Of a stretch of 64,000 nt of DNA, positions 34,140 to 41,236 are shown piece by piece (positions within the stretch are counted from its first letter, which is position 1; every line of letters starts with the position of its first letter). The DNA lies in the NCBI RefSeq assembly GCF_900188005.1, contig NZ_FZNR01000010.1, forward strand, positions 186,001 to 250,000. Reading direction: 5' to 3'. The stretch is from Actinoplanes regularis. Lineage in GTDB: Bacteria > Actinomycetota > Actinomycetes > Mycobacteriales > Micromonosporaceae. The notes beneath the pieces are model-generated. The model did not search any database. It had not been told where the DNA came from and was given only the letters and a program-made list of their open reading frames with translations. Position numbers and translations under genes: made by a program.

Positions 34140-35696
34140 ATGAGAAGAGCACGGTTCATCGCGGCGGCGGGCACCGCCGTCACCGCTGGTGTCATCGCCA
34201 TCGCACTGCCCCTCCCCCAGGCCTCGGCGGCCGCGACCGGAAGCGCCACCGGTTACGCGAGTGTCAACGGTGGCACCACCGGCGGTTCCGGCGGCACCAC
34301 GGTCCAGGCCAGCACCGGCACCCAGATCCACCAGGCGCTCTGCAGCCGCGCCAGCAGCAGCACCCCGATCACGATCGAGGTGCAGGGCACGATCAACCAC
34401 GGCAACACGACGAAGGTCTCCGGCGACAGCTGCAACACGGCCGCCGACAAGATCGAGCTCAAGGACGTCAGCAACGTCACGATCGTCGGCGTGGGCAGCG
34501 GCGCCGTCTTCGACCAGCTGGGCATCCACCTCCGGAACGCCAGCAACATCATCATTCAGAACGTGACGGTCCGGAACGTGAAGAAGTCCGGCTCGCCGAC
34601 CTCGAACGGCGGCGACGCGATCGGCATGGAGACCGACGTCCACAACGTCTGGGTCGACCACGCGACCCTGCTGGCCTCCGGTGGCGAGTCGGAGGGCTAC
34701 GACGGCCTGTTCGACATGAAGGACAACACGCAGTACGTCACGCTCTCCTACAGCATCCTGCGCAACTCCGGTCGCGGCGGCCTGATCGGCTCCAGCGACA
34801 GCGACCTCGCCAACGGCCCGGTCACCTTCCACCACAACTGGTACGAGAACATCGACTCCCGCACCCCGCTGCTGCGTGGCGCGACCGCGCACATCTACAA
34901 CAACTTCTACTACAGCCTCAACGAGTCCGGCATCAACGCCCGCGCCGGCGGCAAGGCCAAGGTGGACAACAACTACTTCCAGAACTCCAAGGACGTCCTC
35001 GGTACGTTCTACACCGACCTGCCCGGGTACTGGCAGGTCTCCGGCAACACCTTCGACAACGTGACCTGGTCGGCCGCGGGCGACGAGAACAACCCGGCGG
35101 GCCCGAACCCGGTCTCCAACACCACCGTCAGCATCCCCTATTCGTACGCCCTGGACAGCGCCTCCTGCGTCCCGGCGATCGTGCGCGCCACCGCCGGCTC
35201 GGGCACCGGCCTGAAGACCTCCACCGGCACCTGCTCCACCACGTCCCCGACGGCGACGAGCAGCCCGACCAGCAGCCCCACGAGCAGCCCGACCAGCAGC
35301 CCGACCAGCTCGCCGACCTCGTCGCCGAGCGGCACCAACCTCAGCCTGGCCTCCGGCGCGGGCGCGGACGGCTCCAGCAAGGCCAGTGGAACCAGCTACG
35401 GCAACGTCCGCGACGGCGATCTGAGCACGTACTGGTCCCCGAGCGGCACCACCGGGGACATCTCGATCAAGTGGGGCTCGGCCACGACGGTCTCGCGCGT
35501 CAACCTCCGCGAGGTCACCAGCGGGGTCATCGGGTCCTACCAGATTCTCAACGGTGCCACCGGCGCGGTCCTGAAGTCGGGCACCGGGGCCGGCACGATC
35601 ACGTTCGCGGCCACCTCCACCACCAAGATCACATTCAGGATCAGCTCCGCCTCCGGTACGCCGAAGGTCGCCGAGTTCGAGACCTACGCCGCGTGA
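34140..35696 (+). CDS. Secreted pectate lyase (PL1) with C-terminal discoidin-like domain
   Basis: The 518-residue protein has a Sec signal peptide ending ASA near residue 28. Residues about 45-365 form a PL1 pectate lyase beta-helix with the Ca-binding region around DAIGMETDVHNVWVDHATL and an Arg-bearing FHHNWYENIDSRTPLLR segment. A Ser-Pro-Thr linker with five TSSP repeats (about residues 375-398) leads to a C-terminal F5/8 type C-like domain. It cleaves polygalacturonate outside the cell. GAGGAG precedes the ATG at 34140. Confidence 0.9.
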   Translation: MRRARFIAAAGTAVTAGVIAIALPLPQASAAATGSATGYASVNGGTTGGSGGTTVQASTGTQIHQALCSRASSSTPITIEVQGTINHGNTTKVSGDSCNTAADKIELKDVSNVTIVGVGSGAVFDQLGIHLRNASNIIIQNVTVRNVKKSGSPTSNGGDAIGMETDVHNVWVDHATLLASGGESEGYDGLFDMKDNTQYVTLSYSILRNSGRGGLIGSSDSDLANGPVTFHHNWYENIDSRTPLLRGATAHIYNNFYYSLNESGINARAGGKAKVDNNYFQNSKDVLGTFYTDLPGYWQVSGNTFDNVTWSAAGDENNPAGPNPVSNTTVSIPYSYALDSASCVPAIVRATAGSGTGLKTSTGTCSTTSPTATSSPTSSPTSSPTSSPTSSPTSSPSGTNLSLASGAGADGSSKASGTSYGNVRDGDLSTYWSPSGTTGDISIKWGSATTVSRVNLREVTSGVIGSYQILNGATGAVLKSGTGAGTITFAATSTTKITFRISSASGTPKVAEFETYAA

Positions 35697-35702
35697 CCAC
35701 GA

Positions 35703-35732
35703 CCGGCGGCGCGACGTGAGCCGCGCCGCCGG
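35703..35732. terminator. Strong hairpin after pectate lyase gene
   Basis: An exact 11-bp stem (35703-35713 with 35722-35732) and an 8-base loop start 6 bases after the pectate lyase stop. It also lies about 70 bases beyond the last RiPP precursor gene on the other strand, so it could stop both transcripts. Confidence 0.78.
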
Positions 35733-35803
35733 CCTTGCGGTGCCGTGGGAGCCCGGGCGATGAGCAACTCACCGCTCCGGCGTGATCAACCTGAAGGTGA
35801 CCG

Positions 35804-36094
35804 TCACTTGCAGCCGTGGCATCCTCCGCCACAGCCACCGCAACCACCACCACAACCGTGGCAGCCACCGCCGCAGCCGTGACAACCGCCACCGCAGCCT
35901 CCGCAGCCGCCACAACCACGGCAGCCGCAACCGCGGCAGCCGCAACCGTGACAACCACCGCAGCCTCCGCCGCAACCGCCGGTTCCCAGCAGCGACGCGC
36001 TGACGACGGTCGGCAGCTGCTCGGCCGTCAGATCCTCCTCCAGCCAGAGGTCGAGCTCCTCGAACTCCTCCGGCCTGTTCGGTTCACTCTGCAT
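35804..36094 (-). CDS. RiPP precursor peptide 1, Cys/Gly-rich core (18 Cys)
   Basis: A 96-residue precursor. The leader is MQSEPNRPEEFEELDLW followed by LEEDLTAEQLPTVVSASLL and a GTGG junction. The core of about 56 residues contains only Cys, Gly, His, Arg and a final Lys, with 18 Cys in C-G-G, C-H-G and C-R-G units. A leader closely shared with the two other precursors and the YcaO operon mark it as a substrate for Cys-to-thiazoline/thiazole conversion. GAGGAG lies 9 bases before the ATG. It is the last gene of the leftward cluster. Confidence 0.88.
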   Translation of the reverse strand: MQSEPNRPEEFEELDLWLEEDLTAEQLPTVVSASLLGTGGCGGGCGGCHGCGCRGCGCRGCGGCGGCGGGCHGCGGGCHGCGGGCGGCGGGCHGCK

Positions 36095-36144
36095 ACGACT
36101 CAGCTCCTCCCCCGATGTGTCGTATCCGCGCGAACACCGGTCGT

Positions 36145-36162
36145 CCCGTCCTCACGGACGGG
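36145..36162 (-). terminator. Hairpin downstream of precursor 2
   Basis: CCCGTCC (36145-36151) pairs exactly with GGACGGG (36156-36162) around TCAC, 18 bases beyond the precursor 2 stop and before precursor 1. It could be a weak terminator or RNA-stability hairpin between the two precursor genes. Confidence 0.5.
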
Positions 36163-36180
36163 ATCAACCTGCAAGAACCG

Positions 36181-36393
36181 TCACCGGCAGCTGTGGCTGG
36201 CGTGGCAGTGGTGACAGCTGTGCGAGTGATGGCAGCCGTGGCAGCCGTGGCAGCTGTGGCAGTGACCACACCCGCCACCGGTGAGCAGCAGCGACGAACT
36301 GACGACGGTCGGCAGCTGCTCAGCGGTCAGATCATCCTCGAGCCAGAGGTCGAGCTCCTCGAGCGCCTCGGGCTCCCGCACTTCACTTTGCAT
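36181..36393 (-). CDS. RiPP precursor peptide 2, Cys/His-rich core (8 Cys, 11 His)
   Basis: A 70-residue precursor with leader MQSEVREPEALEELDLW, then LEDDLTAEQLPTVVSSSLL and a TGGG junction. The 29-residue core alternates Cys and His (CGHCHSCHGCHGCHH, then SHSCHHCHASHSCR): 8 Cys, 11 His and 5 Ser. The Ser residues could form oxazolines. Such spacing is also a plausible metal-binding pattern. AAGGAG lies 9 bases before the ATG. It sits on a duplicated segment shared with the precursor 3 upstream region. Confidence 0.86.
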   Translation of the reverse strand: MQSEVREPEALEELDLWLEDDLTAEQLPTVVSSSLLLTGGGCGHCHSCHGCHGCHHSHSCHHCHASHSCR

Positions 36394-36578
36394 GCGACTC
36401 AGCTCCTTCGATGTGTCGTGACCATGCAAACGCCGGGCGGTCGTCGGGCCGTCCGGCCGGGGCCCGGGAGCTCGGGAGCGAGCGCGGACCCCAGTCCGTG
36501 GACCGGTGCAACACCGTCGGCTTCGACGCCGGGTGCCCGGTGGCGAGCGCGAGCGGCGCGACCGGTGATGTCCGTCGG
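36391..36578 (-). repeat. Duplicated segment upstream of precursor 2
   Basis: This stretch matches 38066-38253 with about 80 percent identity by eye, from the precursor start codon through the leader-region UTR and into the sequence matching the end of the nitroreductase gene. Shared landmarks are the AGCTCCTTCGATGTGTCG block, GGGCCGTCCGGCCGGGG and GGGAGCGAGCGCGGACCCCAG. Confidence 0.8.
36509..36578 (-). pseudogene. Remnant of the nitroreductase 3' end
   Basis: This fragment of about 70 bases corresponds to the last codons of the nitroreductase gene at 38183-38253. The stop codon there (TAG) is replaced by TTG here, and no gene body remains upstream. It was carried along when the precursor segment was duplicated. 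Confidence 0.65.
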
Positions 36579-36595
36579 TTCCCACCGCATGACCG

Positions 36596-37714
36596 TCAGT
36601 CCAGGAAGTCGACGATCAGGCGGTAGTAGTTCATGGAGATCATGCTGAGCAACATGATCAGGAAGGTCGCGCTGACCAGGCCGTAGATCAGGTAGAGCCG
36701 GCGGCGGGCGGCCGAGACCGAGCGCTGGGCGGCGGGCAGCCGGACCCGGAACAGAACGTGTCCCAGGTAGCGGAAGGCACGGTCGCGCAGGTTCAGCTCG
36801 CCAAGGGCGGCCTCCATCGCATGGTGCCCGTCGCTGACCGGCAGCAGCGGGTTGAGGTTGGTGACGATGACGAACAGCTGCATCCCGAGCAGCCATCGCA
36901 GTTCGCCGTACCGCATCGGGTCCGCGACGATCAGCAGGCTGCACACTCCAGTGGCGGCCAGGTCGACCACCGGACCGGCGAGCGCGACAGCGCCACGGCC
37001 GAACCGGGACCGGACCCGGTAGGCATCGGTCCGGTCCACATAGGTCATCGGGATGAGCAGGAAGAAGAGTTTCACACCGGCTTCCCGGACCGGCACGCCC
37101 AGCGCCTGGCACACCGACGCGTGAGCGATCTCGTGCAGGGTGGCCTGCACGAACAGCACCACGACGAGCACGACCCAGGGCGGGCTGGTGAAGATCTCCG
37201 GTCCTGGCAGCGTCACCGCCAGCACGACAGCGACCGTAGCGGCGACGGAGATCATGATCGCCAGGGCCGTCGCGGTCCGGGGGAATCGGGCGAGCACCAT
37301 CGACGGTGGCCGCAGCAGCCGGTTCAGCCGGCCCGCCGGAACACGGAGCTTGGGGGCGAGTTTGAAGAGCCGGTCGATCGCCAGGTCGCGGCCGTGCCTC
37401 GGTTCGGGCGGCACGGACAGGACCCCGGCCGCCCGCAGGTCGGTGAGGAACGAGAGCAGGATCGAGGAGCGGTCGCAGACCCCCTCCGGCCCGCGCGACC
37501 GGCGCGCCGCCTCCAGCAGCGCGGTCCCGGTGCGGCTGCCGTCCAGCAGCGGGACGACCCGCGCGCCGGTCTGGCTCAACCGGACGTAGATGCCGGTCGC
37601 GGCGTCGAACAGCAGGGGGTTCCCGTCGGCCCCGGCGACCAGGGTGACCTGGGGCGCCAACCCGAGGGGTTGGTCCAGCCAGTCGGGCACGGCGACAGCG
37701 GTTTCGGTGGACAT
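36596..37714 (-). CDS. M50-like membrane metalloprotease with PqqD-like N-terminus
   Basis: A 372-residue protein. Residues about 20-100 resemble a PqqD-type winged-helix domain (PLLFDAATGIYVRLSQTGARVVPLLDG), the fold that recognises RiPP leaders. After that come about six membrane segments with the zinc motif HEIAH at 194-198 and a second M50-type motif NLNPLLPVSDG near 285, so the active site looks complete. Set between precursor genes, it is the best candidate for leader removal or peptide processing at the membrane. Export could be an alternative role. Confidence 0.82.
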   Translation of the reverse strand: MSTETAVAVPDWLDQPLGLAPQVTLVAGADGNPLLFDAATGIYVRLSQTGARVVPLLDGSRTGTALLEAARRSRGPEGVCDRSSILLSFLTDLRAAGVLSVPPEPRHGRDLAIDRLFKLAPKLRVPAGRLNRLLRPPSMVLARFPRTATALAIMISVAATVAVVLAVTLPGPEIFTSPPWVVLVVVLFVQATLHEIAHASVCQALGVPVREAGVKLFFLLIPMTYVDRTDAYRVRSRFGRGAVALAGPVVDLAATGVCSLLIVADPMRYGELRWLLGMQLFVIVTNLNPLLPVSDGHHAMEAALGELNLRDRAFRYLGHVLFRVRLPAAQRSVSAARRRLYLIYGLVSATFLIMLLSMISMNYYRLIVDFLD

Positions 37715-37739
37715 CGTGTTCCCATCTGGCGTGCCGGCC

Positions 37740-37766
37740 GGGGAGCGTGCCGGACGGCACGCCCCC
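37740..37766 (-). terminator. Hairpin between precursor 3 and the M50 gene
   Basis: GCGTGCC (37745-37751) pairs exactly with GGCACGC (37756-37762), extended by four G-C pairs past a bulged A. It follows the precursor 3 stop by about 27 bases and precedes the protease gene. A partial terminator here would give more precursor than protease message. Confidence 0.6.
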
Positions 37767-37792
37767 CTGACGTGATCAATCCGCGATGACCG

Positions 37793-38068
37793 TCACTTGC
37801 AGCCGGCGCAGCCACGGCAGCCGACACAACCACGGCAACCACGACAACCGACGCAGCCACGGCAGCCGACACAACCACGGCAACCACGACAACCGACACA
37901 ACCACGGCAGCCACGACAGCCGGCACAACCGCCACCGCAACCACCGCAGCCACCGGTCCCCAGCAGCGACGCGCTGATGACGGTCGGCAGCTGCTCGGCG
38001 GTCAGGTCATCCTCGAGCCAGAGGTCGAGCTCCTCGTGCACCTCTGGTCCGCTCAGTTCACTTTGCAT
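37793..38068 (-). CDS. RiPP precursor peptide 3, Cys-x-Gly repeat core (17 Cys)
   Basis: A 91-residue precursor with leader MQSELSGPEVHEELDLW, then LEDDLTAEQLPTVISASLL and a GTGG junction. The core of about 51 residues is a three-residue repeat C-x-G with x being Arg, Val, Ala or Gly, ordered mostly as CRGCRGCVG nine-residue units; it has 17 Cys and a C-terminal Lys. The start is the ATG at 38068 preceded by AAGGAG; an in-frame ATG at 38107 would duplicate no leader feature. It directly follows the nitroreductase gene. Confidence 0.88.
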   Translation of the reverse strand: MQSELSGPEVHEELDLWLEDDLTAEQLPTVISASLLGTGGCGGCGGGCAGCRGCRGCVGCRGCRGCVGCRGCVGCRGCRGCVGCRGCAGCK

Positions 38069-38253
38069 GCGACTCAGCTCCTTCGATGTGTCGAAACATG
38101 CAGACACCGGACGGTCGATGGGCCGTCCGGCCGGGGTCCGGGAACTCGGGAGCGAGCGCGGACCCCAGCCTGTGGACCGGTGCTACGCCGTCGACTCCGG
38201 CGCCGGGTGCCCGGCGGCGAACGCGAACAGCGCGGCCCGGTGATAGCCGTCGG
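38066..38253 (-). repeat. Segmental duplication, parent copy
   Basis: This is the counterpart of 36391-36578. It spans the precursor 3 start, its upstream region, and the intact last 24 codons of the nitroreductase gene, so this is the ancestral arrangement. Confidence 0.78.
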
Positions 38254-38929
38254 CACCCGCGCGTTCCCGCAGCACGTGCGGCAGCAGACCGGCGAAGACG
38301 GTGCCGACGAGCCGCAGGCGTACCGCGGTCAGCCACGCGGCGTGCCCGGCCGCGCCGGCGCGGGTCAGCAGCAGCCGGTGGCCGTGGCTGCCGTGCCGGG
38401 TGAGCGCGCCGGCCAGGTTCCCGGTGATCACGAGGACGGCCGCGGACCGGGCGAACTCCCGCTGCATGACGAGTTCCTCGGCCTCGGGGCCGTCCGGGAT
38501 GTCCGCCACCCGGCGCAGGGCGGACTCGCCGGGCAGGTATCGGTACAGTCCGGTGTCGACCCCGGTGACCCGCCAGGCCGCGAGGTAGAACTCCAGGTCC
38601 AGGCCGGCGGCCCGTTCCCCCGGCCACCCGCGCGCGTCCATCCGGTCCGCGGCGGCGAGCAGGGCGGACAGCTCCGCGCCGGTCAGTGGCGTGGTCGCGT
38701 ACTCGCGGACCGAGGTGCGGGCGAACAGCGCGTCGTCCAGCTCCACGCGCGGGGACGCCGGCGCGGGCAGTGCGGTCAGCGGGCCCTCGTCAGGCGCGGG
38801 CAGCAGGTGCGCGGGGACCGGCGACAGCGGCCGGCGGGCCGTCTCGGCGTCCAGCCGGGTGTCGGCCATCAGGTTCTCGAGCAGGCGGAGCCGGTCGTCA
38901 CCGACGGGTGTCTCGGTCGTCGTGGTCAT
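38183..38929 (-). CDS. Nitroreductase-fold TOMM dehydrogenase
   Basis: A 248-residue FMN-dependent nitroreductase-type protein of the SagB class, with RTSVREYATTPLTGAELSALLAAAD around residues 72-96 and a C-terminal region ending in GADGYHRAALFAFAAGHP. In azole RiPP pathways such enzymes oxidise thiazolines to thiazoles. Its ATG overlaps the upstream stop by 4 bp. A second nitroreductase-like domain is fused to the upstream E1-like protein, so the pathway has two. Confidence 0.85.
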   Translation of the reverse strand: MTTTTETPVGDDRLRLLENLMADTRLDAETARRPLSPVPAHLLPAPDEGPLTALPAPASPRVELDDALFARTSVREYATTPLTGAELSALLAAADRMDARGWPGERAAGLDLEFYLAAWRVTGVDTGLYRYLPGESALRRVADIPDGPEAEELVMQREFARSAAVLVITGNLAGALTRHGSHGHRLLLTRAGAAGHAAWLTAVRLRLVGTVFAGLLPHVLRERAGADGYHRAALFAFAAGHPAPESTA

Positions 38930-40569
38930 CGTTCGTTCCTCGGGCTCAGTGCGACCACCGCGGTCACCGGTTCGGCGTCCGGGTCCAGGCGCAGGGCGGC
39001 GTTGATCGCCGTGTCGTCCCAGCGGTCGGCGAAGGTGGCCGTCAGGCCGTACTCGTCGGCGAGCGCGGACAGTTGGGCGAGGGCGACCCCGGCGTCCAGG
39101 CAGAGGATCCGGTAGGCGAAGTCGTGGTATTTGGCCGCGACGACCTGGAGCCCGCCGGTGAGCACCAGCAGGGCCGCGGGCCGGGGATCCCCGACGACCG
39201 GGCTGATCCCCGCCGACGCGGGACGGATCCGCGCCAGGCTGTGATCACCGCGCTGGTAGAAGTACCAGGCCGGGTCCAGACCGGGCACGTCGAGCGCGAG
39301 CAGGTACGCCTGCACCGAGCCGAGGTTCCCGCCGGTCGGCGCCCACCGGCTCACCTGGCCCGGGAAAGCCTCGTCGCCGAGGTCGCGCAGTCCGGCGGTG
39401 CGCAGCAGCAGCCCGGACAGGTGCGGGAGGGTCCCGTCGCCGAGCGGGATCCGCGGGGCGGCGCTGTACTCCTTGTTGTACTTCTGCAGGGCGTGGTTCG
39501 CCGGCCGGTAGTGCGCCTGGTGCTCCTTGGGGTTGAGCCATTCGCGCGGCGGGAACGCCACCGACTGCTCGTACCGGTGGGCCAGGGCCGGACCGTCCAC
39601 GGCCGACGGCGCACCGGTGGGCAGGCACGTCGGGCAACCTGGCCGCCGGTAGGCGCCGGACACCGACTGTGTCCACTCCTCCAGGTCGAAGGACGTGCAG
39701 GCGGACATCGACGGCACCTGGCCGACCCGGGACAGCAGGTGCACGACCTCGGTGGCGGCCAGCGCCGCCCAGGTCGCGGTCCGGGCTGGTGACGGCACCC
39801 CGGCCGGCGCGGACCGGGCCTTCGCGAAGCAGTCGTAGCAGCCGGTGTACCGGGCGTCGAAGAGCGGCCCGATCTCGGCCGTCCGCTCGCCGGCCGCGGT
39901 GCGCAGCCAGCCGATCCCGGCGCGGCGGCACGCCTCGTCCACCCGGGCCATCGCCGCGGGGTCCCCGTCGTCGACGGCGACCAGGAAGTCGCCCTCCCCG
40001 GCGGCGCCGGCCGGACCGTTCCAGGAGTGCGCGTCGACGCCCGCTCCGGTCAGCTCGGTGCGCAGCAGGGTGGCGAGGGGCTCGGGGCCGGCGATCAGGA
40101 CCCGGGTGCGGGCGAGGCGCTCGCACGCCTCGTCGCGGTTGCGGTTGACCCGGGTGGTGTCCAGGTTGCGGCCGAGATAGCCGGCGACCTCGGGCGGGAT
40201 CACCTCCAGGACCGTGCCCGCCGGGCCGTCCTGCAGGAGTCCGCTCACGTACAGCAGGGAGACGCACGCGCTGAGGTCGCTCTCGCGCACGTCGGGGAGC
40301 ACCTCGGTCAGTTGCGCGACCGTACGGGTGCCGTCGAGCGCCGGGAGCAGCCGGGGGATCAGCCGGACCGCGGCCCGGCCGCGCAGCACCGTCTGCCGGT
40401 TCCCGGTGCCGACGAACGCCATGCCGTCGACCAGCGGGACCTGCACCAGGCCCGGTGCCAGGCAGGGCCGGACCGGCACGGTGAACTGCGGGTCGACGGC
40501 GACCGCGTACGCCATGTTCGTCGCGGTCAGTCGTCCGTCGTTCCGGGTGGCTTCCTCGACCTGGATCAT
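38926..40569 (-). CDS. E1-like TOMM protein fused to a nitroreductase domain
   Basis: The 547-residue protein has three parts. Residues about 60-125 look like a leader-binding winged helix (RLLPALDGTRTVAQLTEVL, then SLLYVSGLLQ). Residues 155-315 are a ThiF/E1-like Rossmann domain with zinc ligands C244, C247, C312 and C315. Residues 355-547 are a nitroreductase-type domain with the SagB-like RWAPTGGNLGSVQ motif. It would present the precursor to YcaO and oxidise the product. The ATG at 40569 overlaps the upstream stop (ATGA); the longer frame to 41151 is not the gene. Confidence 0.85.
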   Translation of the reverse strand: MIQVEEATRNDGRLTATNMAYAVAVDPQFTVPVRPCLAPGLVQVPLVDGMAFVGTGNRQTVLRGRAAVRLIPRLLPALDGTRTVAQLTEVLPDVRESDLSACVSLLYVSGLLQDGPAGTVLEVIPPEVAGYLGRNLDTTRVNRNRDEACERLARTRVLIAGPEPLATLLRTELTGAGVDAHSWNGPAGAAGEGDFLVAVDDGDPAAMARVDEACRRAGIGWLRTAAGERTAEIGPLFDARYTGCYDCFAKARSAPAGVPSPARTATWAALAATEVVHLLSRVGQVPSMSACTSFDLEEWTQSVSGAYRRPGCPTCLPTGAPSAVDGPALAHRYEQSVAFPPREWLNPKEHQAHYRPANHALQKYNKEYSAAPRIPLGDGTLPHLSGLLLRTAGLRDLGDEAFPGQVSRWAPTGGNLGSVQAYLLALDVPGLDPAWYFYQRGDHSLARIRPASAGISPVVGDPRPAALLVLTGGLQVVAAKYHDFAYRILCLDAGVALAQLSALADEYGLTATFADRWDDTAINAALRLDPDAEPVTAVVALSPRNER

Positions 40570-41219
40570 CCCAGCACCCCCTGCAGCATCTCGGGCAGCC
40601 GTGCGTACGACCGCGTCGTCTCGTCCCGGCCCAGCCCGCACCGTGGGCAGCCATGCACACCGACCACCCGCCCGGTCCGCAGCTGCTGGACCGGCACCTC
40701 GATCTGGCGCACCCGGCCGGCCTCCTCGGCGGGATCGGCCCGGAGCCGGCCGACCACCTCGGCCGCGGTGGCCGCGGCCAGCAACGCCGTCGACGGCAGG
40801 AAGCCGTCCGGACCGGCCTCGGGATGCGCCTCGTAGTAGTCGTCGATGGCGGCCCGGATCACCCTGGCGTTGTCGTGCTGCGCGATCCGGCGGCGGTAGC
40901 AGCCGTGGCACGCGCCGGCGCCGGGGACTACCGCGGGGCCGATCTCCAGCATCGGATGGTCCAGGACCACGGGTAGCCAGGGCCGGCCGGACCGGAACGA
41001 CTCCTCGTCGAACTCGAGCTCCAGCTCGGGCATCCGCCGCCAGGTCACGAGCAGGTTCAGCCGGGGTGCCGGTGGTCGCGACAGATCGGGGACGCGGGGG
41101 CGGGCCAGCGTGCTGGTGGCGTCGGCGCCGGCGATCTCGACGTCGTCGCACAGATCGCGCAGGCGTTCGGCGACCGCGTAGCCGAACGGGCCGACGGGGG
41201 TGACGATCAGGTGATACAT
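40566..41219 (-). CDS. Small E1-like TOMM cyclodehydratase partner protein
   Basis: About 217 residues beginning MYHLIVTPVGPFG, with AGGAG 5 bases before the ATG at 41219; an upstream ATG at 41237 has no ribosome site. Zinc-type Cys pairs ACHGC and GCPRC match those of ThiF-like cyclodehydratase partners, with RIAQHDNARVIRAAIDDYYE between. The ATP-binding part of true E1 enzymes is missing, as is usual for such partners. It likely recruits the substrate to the YcaO enzyme. Confidence 0.8.
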   Translation of the reverse strand: MYHLIVTPVGPFGYAVAERLRDLCDDVEIAGADATSTLARPRVPDLSRPPAPRLNLLVTWRRMPELELEFDEESFRSGRPWLPVVLDHPMLEIGPAVVPGAGACHGCYRRRIAQHDNARVIRAAIDDYYEAHPEAGPDGFLPSTALLAAATAAEVVGRLRADPAEEAGRVRQIEVPVQQLRTGRVVGVHGCPRCGLGRDETTRSYARLPEMLQGVLG

Positions 41220-41236
41220 GCTGGCTCCTGGTGACA

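Noticed and set aside
35804..36080. Repetitive CCACAACCG/GCAGCC-type DNA that could pass for a minisatellite or CRISPR-like array.
   Set aside because: The repeats are codons of a Cys-Gly core downstream of a ribosome site, start and shared leader. Unit length varies and there are no spacers.
37797..37970. Rightward ORFs through the precursor 3 core with Pro-Arg-Gln-Pro-Thr-Gln repeats.
   Set aside because: They are antisense images of the C-x-G core and have no ribosome site.
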